Source: Prolixibacteraceae bacterium
Lineage (GTDB): Bacteria; Bacteroidota; Bacteroidia; Bacteroidales; Prolixibacteraceae
Assembly (NCBI GenBank): GCA_030602265.1
Contig: JAUWAB010000008.1
Coordinates: 1 to 64,000, forward strand
Length of the DNA stretch: 64,000 nt
Direction: 5' to 3'
The notes beneath the pieces are model-generated. The model worked only from the letters and a program-made list of their open reading frames with translations, did no database searches and was not told the DNA's origin. Below, piece by piece: positions 1 through 6,547 of this stretch. Both the position numbers and the translations under genes were made by a program. Within the stretch, counting starts at the first letter, position 1, and the number at the start of each line of letters is the position of its first letter.

Positions 1-159
1 ATACGCCCGATGATGTACATTGCCCTCTCCTATGACCACAGGGTCATCGACGGGAAAGACTCGGTGGGTTTCCTGGTGAAAGTCAAGGAAATGATCGAAA
101 ATCCGCAGAAAATGTTTACCAGTGGCAAAGATCCGGTGGAATTACTTCTGGAAGTTTAG
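1..159 (+). CDS. sucB: 2-oxoglutarate dehydrogenase E2 (dihydrolipoamide succinyltransferase), C-terminal end
   Basis: The window opens inside this gene; the last 52 residues are present and end in TAG. They contain the catalytic-domain motif DHRVIDG, whose His is the acyltransferase residue of the E2 family, followed by the typical tail ending in DPVELLLEV. The E2 subunit moves succinyl from lipoamide to CoA in the 2-oxoglutarate dehydrogenase complex. A pyruvate or branched-chain E2 would share the DHR motif, but the short LLLEV terminus matches the succinyl type best. A bidirectional terminator hairpin follows at 215-247. Confidence 0.85.
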   Translation: MRPMMYIALSYDHRVIDGKDSVGFLVKVKEMIENPQKMFTSGKDPVELLLEV

Positions 160-214
160 GGCATTGCTTGCAGGATATTGACAATCCCTGAAATACCGGG
201 CATCAAGAAAACAA

Positions 215-247
215 AAAACCGCAACTGATCAAATCAATTGCGGTTTT
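215..247. terminator. bidirectional terminator between sucB and the tRNA genes
   Basis: A 10-bp stem (AAAACCGCAA with TTGCGGTTTT) encloses a small TGAT/ATCA inner pairing. The A-tract and T-tract on either side let it serve both the E2 gene on + and the tRNA genes on -. Confidence 0.8.
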
Positions 248-254
248 CATTTTG

Positions 255-336
255 TGGGGAGAGGAGGATTCGAACCTCCGAAGGCATCGCCAATAGATTT
301 ACAGTCTACCCCATTTGGCCACTCTGGAATCTCCCC
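255..336 (-). tRNA. tRNA-Tyr (GTA)
   Basis: A class II tRNA with a long variable arm, 82 nt including discriminator A. The acceptor arms GGGGAGA and TCTCCCC pair fully. The anticodon loop reads CTGTAAA, so the anticodon is GTA. The T loop is TTCGAAT. No CCA is encoded. It lies downstream of tRNA-Thr on the same strand, the same Thr(TGT)-Tyr(GTA) order as in the tuf-linked tRNA cluster of many bacteria, but the Gly and second Thr tRNAs and tuf do not follow here. Confidence 0.96.
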
Positions 337-361
337 GTGAATATTTTTAAGAACTTTTTTG

Positions 362-435
362 AGCCGGATGTCAGATTCGAACTGACGACCCCGAGATTAC
401 AAATCACGTGCTCTGGCCAACTGAGCTAATCCGGC
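362..435 (-). tRNA. tRNA-Thr (TGT)
   Basis: A 74-nt tRNA with fully paired acceptor arms GCCGGAT/ATCCGGC, D stem GCTC/GAGC, anticodon loop TTTGTAA (anticodon TGT) and T arm GTCAG-TTCGAAT-CTGAC. The anticodon stem CGTGA/TCTCG has one T-T mismatch at the middle pair (29-41); TCACG would pair perfectly. It is the only complete member of a set of three tandem copies; the two copies upstream of it on this strand are 5' fragments (436-497 and 498-560). Confidence 0.93.
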
Positions 436-497
436 ATAATATCTACCGGTTATCGTGCTCTGGCCCCCCGACACATATCGGGGTGAGCTAATCCGGC
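436..497 (-). repeat. tRNA-Thr 5'-fragment copy with hairpin in the D loop (copy nearest the tRNA)
   Basis: Read on the minus strand this 62-nt unit starts with the same GCCGGATTAGCTCA as the intact tRNA-Thr. It carries a CCCCGA-TATGTG-TCGGGG hairpin where the tRNA has GTT in its D loop, then returns to GGCCAGAGCACG. The anticodon and T arms are absent, and a short tail containing ACCGGTAGATATTAT leads into the real tRNA. The tail CCGGT could pair with the 5' GCCGG as a short acceptor-like stem with one G-U pair. Confidence 0.85.
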
Positions 498-560
498 ATT
501 GTATCTGCCGGTTATCGTGCTCTGGCCCCCCCGACACATATCGGGGTGAGCTAATCCGGC
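498..560 (-). repeat. tRNA-Thr 5'-fragment copy with hairpin in the D loop (distal copy)
   Basis: A 63-nt unit nearly identical to its neighbour. It differs by one extra G in the G run after the hairpin and a few bases in the tail (ACCGGCAGATACAAT). The 5' GCCGG and tail CCGGC are fully complementary, so the fragment could fold as a closing stem, a D stem and an inner hairpin. It lacks anticodon and T arms, so it cannot be a working tRNA. Confidence 0.85.
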
Positions 561-699
561 AAAACTTAGTTTTTTCAGTTTGAATCTTTCTTCAGAACGT
601 CTGCGTTTTTTCTGGAAACGCGGCGCAAAGAAAAACATTTTATTTCGATTCTGCAATACTGTTTTCGAAAAAAATATTGCTTCAAAGAACTTTCAGAAA

Positions 700-801
700 A
701 AGTGGGTAAGCGATCTGTATCGCACCGCTCAACCACCTACCCTTGCTGCTTTCCAACCCTGGGGGAATTCAGCGGGAGCTGGTCGTACAGGACTTACCCG
801 G
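700..801 (-). ncRNA. ffs: signal recognition particle RNA (small bacterial type)
   Basis: The minus strand carries the conserved SRP domain IV core GGTTGGAAAGCAGCAAGGG, which binds Ffh. The outer arms GGGTAAG (793-799) and CTTACCC (704-710) close the hairpin, giving about 100 nt. The downstream GGTGGTTGAGCGGTGCGATA segment is typical of Bacteroidota. The RNA joins Ffh to target nascent membrane proteins. A well-formed promoter lies just upstream (803-834). The tRNA-Thr cluster follows about 140 nt downstream on the same strand and might be co-transcribed. Confidence 0.93.
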
Positions 802-802
802 C

Positions 803-834
803 GCAAAAGTATAAAAAAATGCAACATCCGCAAA
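803..834 (-). promoter_or_regulatory. promoter of the SRP RNA
   Basis: On the minus strand TTTG (831-834) is followed after 19 bases by TACTTTTGC (803-811), a full match to the Bacteroidota -33/-7 consensus. The predicted start lies within a few bases of the SRP closing stem. Confidence 0.85.
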
Positions 835-1123
835 AAAAGTTTTCAATTGAGCCTCGCCCGGGCATGGTTATTAAAACACAAAGACAGAAAGACACCAAGC
901 TAAAATATTCATACTGTGGCGATACAGGCTACGCATAACCTGCAAAGAATTCTTTGCCTTTCGACCTTAATTTTTGGCAAACTTCTAAGGAATGGACCTA
1001 ATGAACCATACTCAGGGAATACAAACCTGGATGGTAAGCCTGACCGGACGGGCAGGAAAAACATTCCGAGAATGGCATTTCCATTTTAAACGAACTTGTC
1101 GGGCTGGAACATCAGAAGAAAAA
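835..1123. other. gene-free stretch
   Basis: Between the SRP promoter and the DUF4199 gene no reading frame with coding character was recognised. A GTCGGGCTGG word at 1098-1107 resembles words in the repeat cluster near 3.05 and 3.2 kb, and a GC-rich tandem repeat follows at 1124. Confidence 0.6.
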
Positions 1124-1221
1124 TAGTCGGGCAGGCCCGCCTGAATGACTTAGTCGGGCAGGCCCGCCTGAACGACCATTTCTGGAAGGCCCGCCTGAAC
1201 GACTTAGTCGGGCAGGCTTCC
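1124..1221. repeat. 27-bp GC-rich tandem repeat, about 3.6 units
   Basis: Units begin at 1124, 1151, 1178 and 1205 with an exact 27-bp period. The core is AGTCGGGCAGGCCCGCCTGA. The third unit has a diverged 5' part (TTTCTGGAAGGCCC) and the last is cut short. The array is intergenic, upstream of the DUF4199 promoter. Confidence 0.9.
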
Positions 1222-1273
1222 GATCAATATTAACAAAACAATCCTTAACGGATATATAAGGCTAAAAAACCTG

Positions 1274-1282
1274 TATATTTGC
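1274..1282 (+). promoter_or_regulatory. -7 promoter element upstream of the DUF4199 gene
   Basis: TATATTTGC matches the Bacteroidota TAnnTTTG element and lies 22 bases before the start codon. A clear upstream TTTG is not present. Confidence 0.55.
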
Positions 1283-1304
1283 TGATCACTTTAAATCAAT
1301 AATC

Positions 1305-1862
1305 ATGGAACCGAATGTACTGAACGAAAACACAGATCTGCAGACTGAACAGCCCGGGGTATGGAAAACCGCGATGACCTATGGCCTGTATTATGCTCTC
1401 ATCAGTATTGTACTGACCGTCATTTTCTATGCCACCGGCAACCTGACCGGCAAGGTCAGCCAGTACCTGGGCATCGTGCTGCTCGTAGTGGCGATTGTCC
1501 TCTTTCAGATTTACTACCGCAAGGCATTGGGCGGCTGGATGTCATACGGTCAGGCTTTAGGCATTGCCGTAGCCTCTGCATTTTTTGCCTCCCTGATTAC
1601 CGCAGTATTTACCTTTGTTTTATACAAATTTATCGATCCGGGCCTTATCGATCAGATCAGGCTCGCTACAGAGGAGCAACTGGTGCAGAGGGGAATGCCG
1701 GATGAACAGATCGATGCAGCCCTCGCCGTTTCCGGAAAATTCCAGACACCCGGAATTATTGCCGTGATGTCGGTCTTCTCCCTGACTTTCATGGGATTGA
1801 TTATTGGAGCCATTGCCGCCATTTTTACAAAAAAACAGTCACCCACCAAAATATTTGACTAA
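1305..1862 (+). CDS. DUF4199 family membrane protein
   Basis: A 185-residue protein with four hydrophobic segments (about residues 24-46, 52-70, 82-106 and 148-175) and a soluble stretch rich in charged residues between the last two. Size, topology and position directly before a family 2 glycosyltransferase fit the Bacteroidota-specific DUF4199 family, whose function is unknown. The next gene begins 19 bases after the stop, so the two are probably one operon. Confidence 0.8.
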   Translation: MEPNVLNENTDLQTEQPGVWKTAMTYGLYYALISIVLTVIFYATGNLTGKVSQYLGIVLLVVAIVLFQIYYRKALGGWMSYGQALGIAVASAFFASLITAVFTFVLYKFIDPGLIDQIRLATEEQLVQRGMPDEQIDAALAVSGKFQTPGIIAVMSVFSLTFMGLIIGAIAAIFTKKQSPTKIFD

Positions 1863-1881
1863 CGCATTATTTTTAACCTGA

Positions 1882-2862
1882 ATGGATATTTCTGTTGTTG
1901 TTCCCTTATATAACGAAGAGGAGTCGCTGCCCGAACTGACCGCCTGGATTGGCCGGGTAATGAAGGAACACCGCTTCTCCTATGAAATATTGCTCATCGA
2001 TGACGGCAGTAACGACCGGTCATGGGAGGTCATCGAACAACTTTCCGGGGAATATCCTGAAATCAGGGGGATCAAATTCAGACGAAACCACGGAAAATCG
2101 GCCGCCCTCTTCAGTGGGTTCGAAGCCGTCCGCGGCGACGTGGTCATCACCATGGACGCCGATCTCCAGGACAGTCCGGATGAAATCCCTGACCTGTACC
2201 GCATGATCCGCGAAGAAAAGTACGACATGGTCTCCGGATGGAAGAAAAAACGGTATGACCCCATCATGAAAACCCTGCCTTCGAAACTTTTCAACGGCAC
2301 CGCCAGGCTGGCTTCGGGCATTAAACTGCACGACTTTAACTGCGGACTGAAAGCCTACCGCAAAGAAGTGGTCAAAAGCATCGAAGTATACGGCGAAATG
2401 CACCGGTATATTCCAATCCTGGCCAAAAATGCCGGATTCAGGCGCATCGGTGAGAAAGTAGTACAGCATCAGGCAAGAAAATATGGCCAGACCAAATTCG
2501 GACTGGAAAGGTTCATCAACGGCTATCTGGATCTGCTCTCAGTCATTTTTACGTCCAGGTTCGGCAAAAAACCGATGCATTTCTTCGGACTGATCGGCAC
2601 TTTCATGATGGTCCTTGGCTTCGCCTCGGCAGTCTATGTGGGTGCCAGCAAACTGACCATGTTAGCCCGGGGCATCAGGGCACCCCTGGTTACCGACAAC
2701 CCCTATTTCTACCTGGCACTCACCTGTATGATCATCGGGGTGCAGCTTTTCTTAGCCGGCTTTATCGCCGAACTGGTTTCCCGCAATTCCAGCGAACGGA
2801 ATAAGTACTTTGTCGAGAAAAGGACCTTCCCGATTGATAAATCGGTAAACGGTGAACAGTGA
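1882..2862 (+). CDS. family 2 glycosyltransferase, dolichol-phosphate-mannose-synthase type
   Basis: A 326-residue protein. The N-terminal GT-A domain begins DISVVVPLYNEEESLPEL and carries the DAD nucleotide-sugar/metal motif in MDADLQDSPDE. Two transmembrane segments lie near the C terminus (about residues 235-260 and 278-302). Enzymes of this type move a sugar from a nucleotide donor to a polyprenyl phosphate at the inner membrane; the sugar cannot be read from the sequence. The last codons and the TGA stop lie inside a 7-bp tandem repeat (2845-2900), so the C-terminal VNGEQ is encoded by the repeat. Confidence 0.88.
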   Translation: MDISVVVPLYNEEESLPELTAWIGRVMKEHRFSYEILLIDDGSNDRSWEVIEQLSGEYPEIRGIKFRRNHGKSAALFSGFEAVRGDVVITMDADLQDSPDEIPDLYRMIREEKYDMVSGWKKKRYDPIMKTLPSKLFNGTARLASGIKLHDFNCGLKAYRKEVVKSIEVYGEMHRYIPILAKNAGFRRIGEKVVQHQARKYGQTKFGLERFINGYLDLLSVIFTSRFGKKPMHFFGLIGTFMMVLGFASAVYVGASKLTMLARGIRAPLVTDNPYFYLALTCMIIGVQLFLAGFIAELVSRNSSERNKYFVEKRTFPIDKSVNGEQ

Positions 2863-2900
2863 ACAGTGAACAGTAAACGGTAATCAGTAAACGGTATTCG
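2845..2900. repeat. heptamer tandem repeat overlapping a gene end
   Basis: Eight consecutive 7-base units: GTAAACG, three of GTGAACA, then GTAAACG, GTAATCA, GTAAACG and GTATTCG. The register is unbroken. The glycosyltransferase stop codon (2860-2862) is supplied by the third unit. Confidence 0.93.
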
Positions 2901-2933
2901 GAAATGGGTAATGCAACGCAACTGGTTGGACAT

Positions 2934-3006
2934 GATCCGTAGGATCAATATATGGGTAGCCAGTCAGAATAAGATTACCCTCCTTAAAGCCCAATCCCGT
3001 AGGGAT
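2934..3006. repeat. two copies of a short palindromic intergenic repeat
   Basis: GATCC-GTA-GGATC (2934-2946) and ATCCC-GTA-GGGAT (2994-3006) lie exactly 60 bp apart. Each is followed by a related sequence (ATATATGGGTAGCCA and GGAATATTTATACCA). The arms differ between copies but remain perfect inverted repeats within each. Confidence 0.75.
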
Positions 3007-3064
3007 GGAATATTTATACCACTGGGGAGCAATCTTTTTAATCCCTACCTGAATTTATCGGGCT

Positions 3065-3306
3065 AGTGTGGACAATTTGTTTTTTTTAAAATCTGTGTAA
3101 TCAGTGGACAATTTCTCTTTTATATCAGTGGACAATTATCTGTGGACAGCAGGGCAAGTGCAAGGCTTGCCCCTACTAATCTGTGTAATCCCCGCCAGAC
3201 CATGTCGGGCTGGTGTGGACTATTTACTTTTTAAATCTGTGTAATCTGTGTAATCTGTGGACAATTTACTTTTTAAATCTGTGTAATCTGTGTAATCTGT
3301 GGACAA
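3065..3306. repeat. repeat cluster built on TGTGTAATC / GTGGACAATT words
   Basis: Several GTGGACAATT words occur from 3067. Two 42-bp direct repeats follow (3217-3258 and 3259-3300, one difference), each holding three tandem TGTGTAATC-like units, and a third unit starts at 3301. A GGGCAAG/CTTGCCC inverted repeat (3152-3171) and an ATGTCGGGCTGGTGTGG word interrupt the series. The last unit supplies the GTG start codon of the next gene. Confidence 0.9.
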
Positions 3307-4126
3307 CTCTGTAAATTTTTCCCAACGGCGTGAACCGGGTGAAATCATCCAGGCTACCTTCGCCTTTCTGCGTTCTGAATACAAGAACCTGTTCAGGCTG
3401 ACAGCCATTTACATTCTGCCCTTTATGATCCTGTTTGCCATCGCCCAGGTACTGCTTCAGATAAAAATCTCGGATGCGGCCAGACTTATCCCCGACACGG
3501 AACCGGAACTGCTGTTGCAGGAACTGGGCAGGTTCTACGGGAACTTCATGATCATCATCTTCTTTAACACTTTCGTCCTGGCCCTCTTTGCCGCACTGAT
3601 CTACTCGTATATCGCCGAATACCTGGATAAAGGCCACGGCCATATCTCCGATGCTGTCATCTCGGCACAGCTCTACCACCATTCAGCCCGGGCAATCCTC
3701 GCCGCCATAACGGTAACCGTGCTGTCGCTCACCAGCCTTATGTTTTTTATTCTCCCCGGGATCCTGATCGCGAATTCCCTCTCCCTGGCCGTGTTTATCT
3801 CCGTTTTTGAGAAGCGGGGAACGTTATATGCCATCAGCCGTTCCTGGGCCCTGGTGCGGCGCCAGTGGTGGGTCACCCTGTCACTGAACGCCATAGGCGT
3901 ATTGTTTATCTGGCTTGCCAGCATCACCGCCACTTTGCCGGTCTATCTGCACGGACTGTTTACGGTAACCGATCCGGACCTTGCAGAGGTGATTCCCCAA
4001 TGGCGCTGGTGGGTATCGGGAGTTTCCATTGTCGTCAGTTCCATGGCTGCAGTGTTCCCTATCGTGTTTATGGCTTTCCATTATTTCAACCTCAGGGAAA
4101 GGGAAAAAGAAGTAAGACCTTTATAA
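3299..4126 (+). CDS. multi-pass membrane protein of unknown function
   Basis: 275 residues with about six hydrophobic segments (for example near residues 37-58, 78-103, 130-160, 190-220 and 240-262). The opening NFSQRREPGEIIQATFAFLR resembles the starts of bacterial proteins with a glycerophosphodiesterase-membrane-domain-like fold, but I cannot name a family with certainty. An in-frame stop lies at 3293-3295, so the first possible start is GTG at 3299, at the edge of the 42-bp repeat; no ATG lies near the N terminus. rnpB follows. Confidence 0.7.
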   Translation: MDNSVNFSQRREPGEIIQATFAFLRSEYKNLFRLTAIYILPFMILFAIAQVLLQIKISDAARLIPDTEPELLLQELGRFYGNFMIIIFFNTFVLALFAALIYSYIAEYLDKGHGHISDAVISAQLYHHSARAILAAITVTVLSLTSLMFFILPGILIANSLSLAVFISVFEKRGTLYAISRSWALVRRQWWVTLSLNAIGVLFIWLASITATLPVYLHGLFTVTDPDLAEVIPQWRWWVSGVSIVVSSMAAVFPIVFMAFHYFNLREREKEVRPL

Positions 4127-4250
4127 TCGAATCCGTTTACAATCAGCAATATTCAAAGATTTATCGCCCTGAATATCCAACTCTGATTAAAGCAGTTAAA
4201 CCCTGAAATATTCAGCATTATATCATCCTGAATAAGTACCTGCTTTTTAT

Positions 4251-4259
4251 TACCTTTGC
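4251..4259 (+). promoter_or_regulatory. -7 promoter element of rnpB
   Basis: TACCTTTGC matches TAnnTTTG and ends four bases before the first paired base of RNase P RNA. The upstream -33 element is weak. Confidence 0.65.
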
Positions 4260-4260
4260 A

Positions 4261-4690
4261 ACGGCAGACCGCTCTATCGCTGCGCCGGAACTCCGGTTCC
4301 GGCGGGGAGGAAAGTCCGGGCAACAAAGGGCACCATGCTTCTTAACGGGAAGTCGGGTGAAAGCCTGAAGCCACGTAACAGAAAATAACCACCTGCTGTG
4401 GCGCCGGTTTTCCGGTCAAACCCGGCAGGAAAGGGTGAAAAGGTGCGGTAAGAGCGCACCGGCGGGGTGGTGACACTCCCGGCCGTACGTCTCATGGGTT
4501 GCAAGACCAAATATATCCCGGTCGGAAGGCAAGGCGGCCCGTCTTGTTTTTCCGGGCTTCGGTCCGGAATTGCCGGGAGGGGTAGGTCGCTGGACCCTGT
4601 CAGCAATGGCAGGGCAAGATAAATGATAGAGATCCGGAAACCTTATGGCTACGGATACAGAACCCGGCTTACAGGTCTGCCATTTTTTTC
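4261..4690 (+). ncRNA. rnpB: RNase P RNA (bacterial type A)
   Basis: The 5' arm GGCAGACC (4263-4270) pairs with the 3' arm GGTCTGCC (4674-4681). The conserved core blocks are in order: GAGGAAAGTCCGGGC after the first hairpin, ACAGAAAATAACC, GGTAAGAGCGCACCGG, and AGATAAATGATAGAGAT before the ACAGAACCCGGCTTACAG ending. The RNA is the catalytic part of RNase P, which matures tRNA 5' ends. A T run follows at 4683-4689. The convergent Zn-ribbon gene ends at 4692, leaving almost no spacer. Confidence 0.95.
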
Positions 4691-4691
4691 C

Positions 4692-4904
4692 TTATCCGGT
4701 AATAAAATCCAGAATATTGCTGGCTCCTGTGGTTTTGCTGTCCTTGTAAAATTCCGTATAACCGCACTTACTGCAACTCACTGCAATAAACCGCCGGTTC
4801 TGGATATTGAAATAGCGGGTAAATCCTTTCCCGGTTGTCCGGATGTTATCCACTTCCGCTTTTTTGTTGCCGCATTTCGGGCATACATAACTCTTGCTGT
4901 TCAT
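4692..4904 (-). CDS. small Zn-ribbon protein (DUF2082-like)
   Basis: A 70-residue protein with two CxxC knuckles, CPKCG at residues 8-12 and CSKCG at about 44-48, around a core containing IRTTGKGFTRYFNIQNRRF. It ends in the NILDFITG motif seen in the Zn-ribbon nucleic-acid-binding family DUF2082 (COG3478). The function is unknown. It converges on rnpB with its stop about ten bases from the RNA end. Confidence 0.8.
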   Translation of the reverse strand: MNSKSYVCPKCGNKKAEVDNIRTTGKGFTRYFNIQNRRFIAVSCSKCGYTEFYKDSKTTGASNILDFITG

Positions 4905-4934
4905 AATTACTGATATTTAGGATTCAGGTATTCA

Positions 4935-6335
4935 TTATTTTCTGGTTGTCTCCCGCACAAAGCGGACGATCTCTTCCATGGCATTTTCTGAAAAAGTCTG
5001 CTCAATCAGGGCATATTCCGCAGGTGAACCGGTCTGGCACTCCTGGAAAAGATGATTAAGTCCGTTAAGTTTCTTAAGTGTTACCCTTGAGTTTCCGCCC
5101 TTCCGGAATGCCTCGCCAATGGCTTTAAGGTTTTCATCGGCCGGTACCTGGAGGTCCTTCTCCCCAATCAGTACCAGCACCGGTCTTTTTATTTGCTCAA
5201 GCACCGGAGCGGGATCATGGCTCAGGAAAAACTTCATCCAGGGACTGGCCAACTGCCTGACCAGTGAGGCGATCCAGGTTTCAGTATCAAGGCCCTGAGG
5301 CTTCTGAGCGCCTAAAACTCCATCCATCCTGCTGCTGAAAAAGGCATGGAGCTTCTCTTCCATTGCCTTGAAGTCATCAGTCGATTGAACGATGACAAAG
5401 GCCTCACGGTTCAGTTCTCCCGCTTCCCTGAGATCCTTTTCAGGTACCTGGCTGGCTTTTCCAATCATCTCCTGCTGAAGTTTCAATATCTGGTCACCGG
5501 GAAGTCCCGGCCCGGCCAATAATACCAGAAAAGCCACATCCTTTGATTTAACTGCCGCCAGCGGCGCTATGATTCCCCCCTCGCTGTGTCCGGCCAGTCC
5601 GATTTGACCTGGCGACACTTCCTTCCTCGACTTCAGGTAAGCTACCGCTGCCAGGGCATCCCGGCTGAACTCCACGGAGGTCGCCTTGCTGAAATCGCCT
5701 CCTGAAGCCGCAGTTCCGCGGTCGTCGTACCGAAGCACGACGATGCCGTTTCTGGTAAGATAATCCGATAACACCAGAAATGGCTTGTGCCCGAATACTT
5801 CCGAGTTGCGGTTCTGCGGACCGCTCCCGCTGATCAGTACCACGGCCGGAAATGGCCCTGCTCCTTCAGGAACCGTAAGGGTCCCGGCAAGCGTAACCTT
5901 GTCGGCTGCATTCTCAAATTTCACCTCCTCCGAACGGTATGGCAATATCCCGGCAGGTTCCTGCGGACGACGGGAAACAACACGTTCCGCCATCTCCCGC
6001 GTCAGCGGCATATCAAACGACATCCCACCCTGGGTGAAGGTGCCGTCAATTTCTCCCTCCTTAAACTTTCCTTTGTAAGCGGCCATCAGGGCAGGCATCT
6101 TTAACTCCAGTTCCTGGTTCTCAAAAGTCACCGATCCGACCGGGATACCACGGGCATTCTGGTCCGGACTGTCCATGGTCGCACTAAATCCCGAATCTGA
6201 TTTTTCAATATGGAAAACCAGCCTGAGCTGCTGCCCCTGGACGTTCAGCTTCCCATACCATGCGCCGGTTATGTCCTGTGATTGTGCCATCAGGGCTGAA
6301 AAGGCCAGGATGATGGATAATAACACGTTCTTCAT
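4935..6335 (-). CDS. secreted alpha/beta hydrolase
   Basis: 466 residues with an N-terminal signal peptide ending near AQSQ. The first 130 residues form a beta-rich domain (GAWYGKLNVQGQQLRLVFH) often seen before such hydrolases. The hydrolase domain has an oxyanion region VVLISGSGPQNRN, the nucleophile elbow GHSEGG with its serine, and likely Asp and His residues near the C terminus (GEKDLQVP, GLNHLFQ). It probably acts in the periplasm on an ester or peptide; the substrate is unknown. Gene 6354-6524 ends just upstream on the same strand. Confidence 0.85.
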   Translation of the reverse strand: MKNVLLSIILAFSALMAQSQDITGAWYGKLNVQGQQLRLVFHIEKSDSGFSATMDSPDQNARGIPVGSVTFENQELELKMPALMAAYKGKFKEGEIDGTFTQGGMSFDMPLTREMAERVVSRRPQEPAGILPYRSEEVKFENAADKVTLAGTLTVPEGAGPFPAVVLISGSGPQNRNSEVFGHKPFLVLSDYLTRNGIVVLRYDDRGTAASGGDFSKATSVEFSRDALAAVAYLKSRKEVSPGQIGLAGHSEGGIIAPLAAVKSKDVAFLVLLAGPGLPGDQILKLQQEMIGKASQVPEKDLREAGELNREAFVIVQSTDDFKAMEEKLHAFFSSRMDGVLGAQKPQGLDTETWIASLVRQLASPWMKFFLSHDPAPVLEQIKRPVLVLIGEKDLQVPADENLKAIGEAFRKGGNSRVTLKKLNGLNHLFQECQTGSPAEYALIEQTFSENAMEEIVRFVRETTRK

Positions 6336-6353
6336 ATAAAGTATCTGATTAGT

Positions 6354-6524
6354 TTATTCTGGTTTTTCTGTTTCCTTTCGAAGACGCTTCGAATCCTTAA
6401 GAGCCTGGTAAATGATCCATTCGATCTGACCGTTGGCACTGCGGAATTCATCTGCAGCCCACTTCTCCACGGCTGCCATCAGATCAGCGTCTATCCTTAA
6501 TGCAAATGTTTTCTTCTTGCTCAT
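6354..6524 (-). CDS. ribbon-helix-helix (Arc-like) DNA-binding protein
   Basis: A 56-residue protein beginning MSKKKTFALRIDADLMAAVE. The KTFALRID strand followed by two helices (about residues 13-25 and 30-44) fits the ribbon-helix-helix fold of Arc/MetJ repressors. It is the last gene of the SPFH operon, 23 bp after the PH-like gene. A likely role is repression of its own operon through the palindrome at 7956-7976; that link is inferred from position and symmetry only. Confidence 0.8.
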   Translation of the reverse strand: MSKKKTFALRIDADLMAAVEKWAADEFRSANGQIEWIIYQALKDSKRLRKETEKPE

Positions 6525-6547
6525 GTCTCCTTGCTTAATTGAACCAG

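Noticed and set aside
255-435. tRNA pair as an integration site for a mobile element
   Set aside because: No integrase or attachment repeat was found; the duplicated tRNA pieces are 5' fragments in tandem, not the 3' copies left by integration.
580-938. Two overlapping plus-strand frames of 107 and 78 codons
   Set aside because: They run antisense to the SRP RNA and its promoter, and their translations have no protein-like features.
3217-3300. Two 42-bp repeats that might suggest a CRISPR array
   Set aside because: The repeats abut with no spacers, contain internal subrepeats, and no cas gene is near.
3220-3408. Minus-strand frame encoding a repeated STDYTDYTD peptide
   Set aside because: The peptide simply reads the intergenic repeat; the frame runs antisense into the membrane-protein gene.
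4274-4606. 110-codon minus-strand frame
   Set aside because: It is antisense to the conserved core of RNase P RNA.
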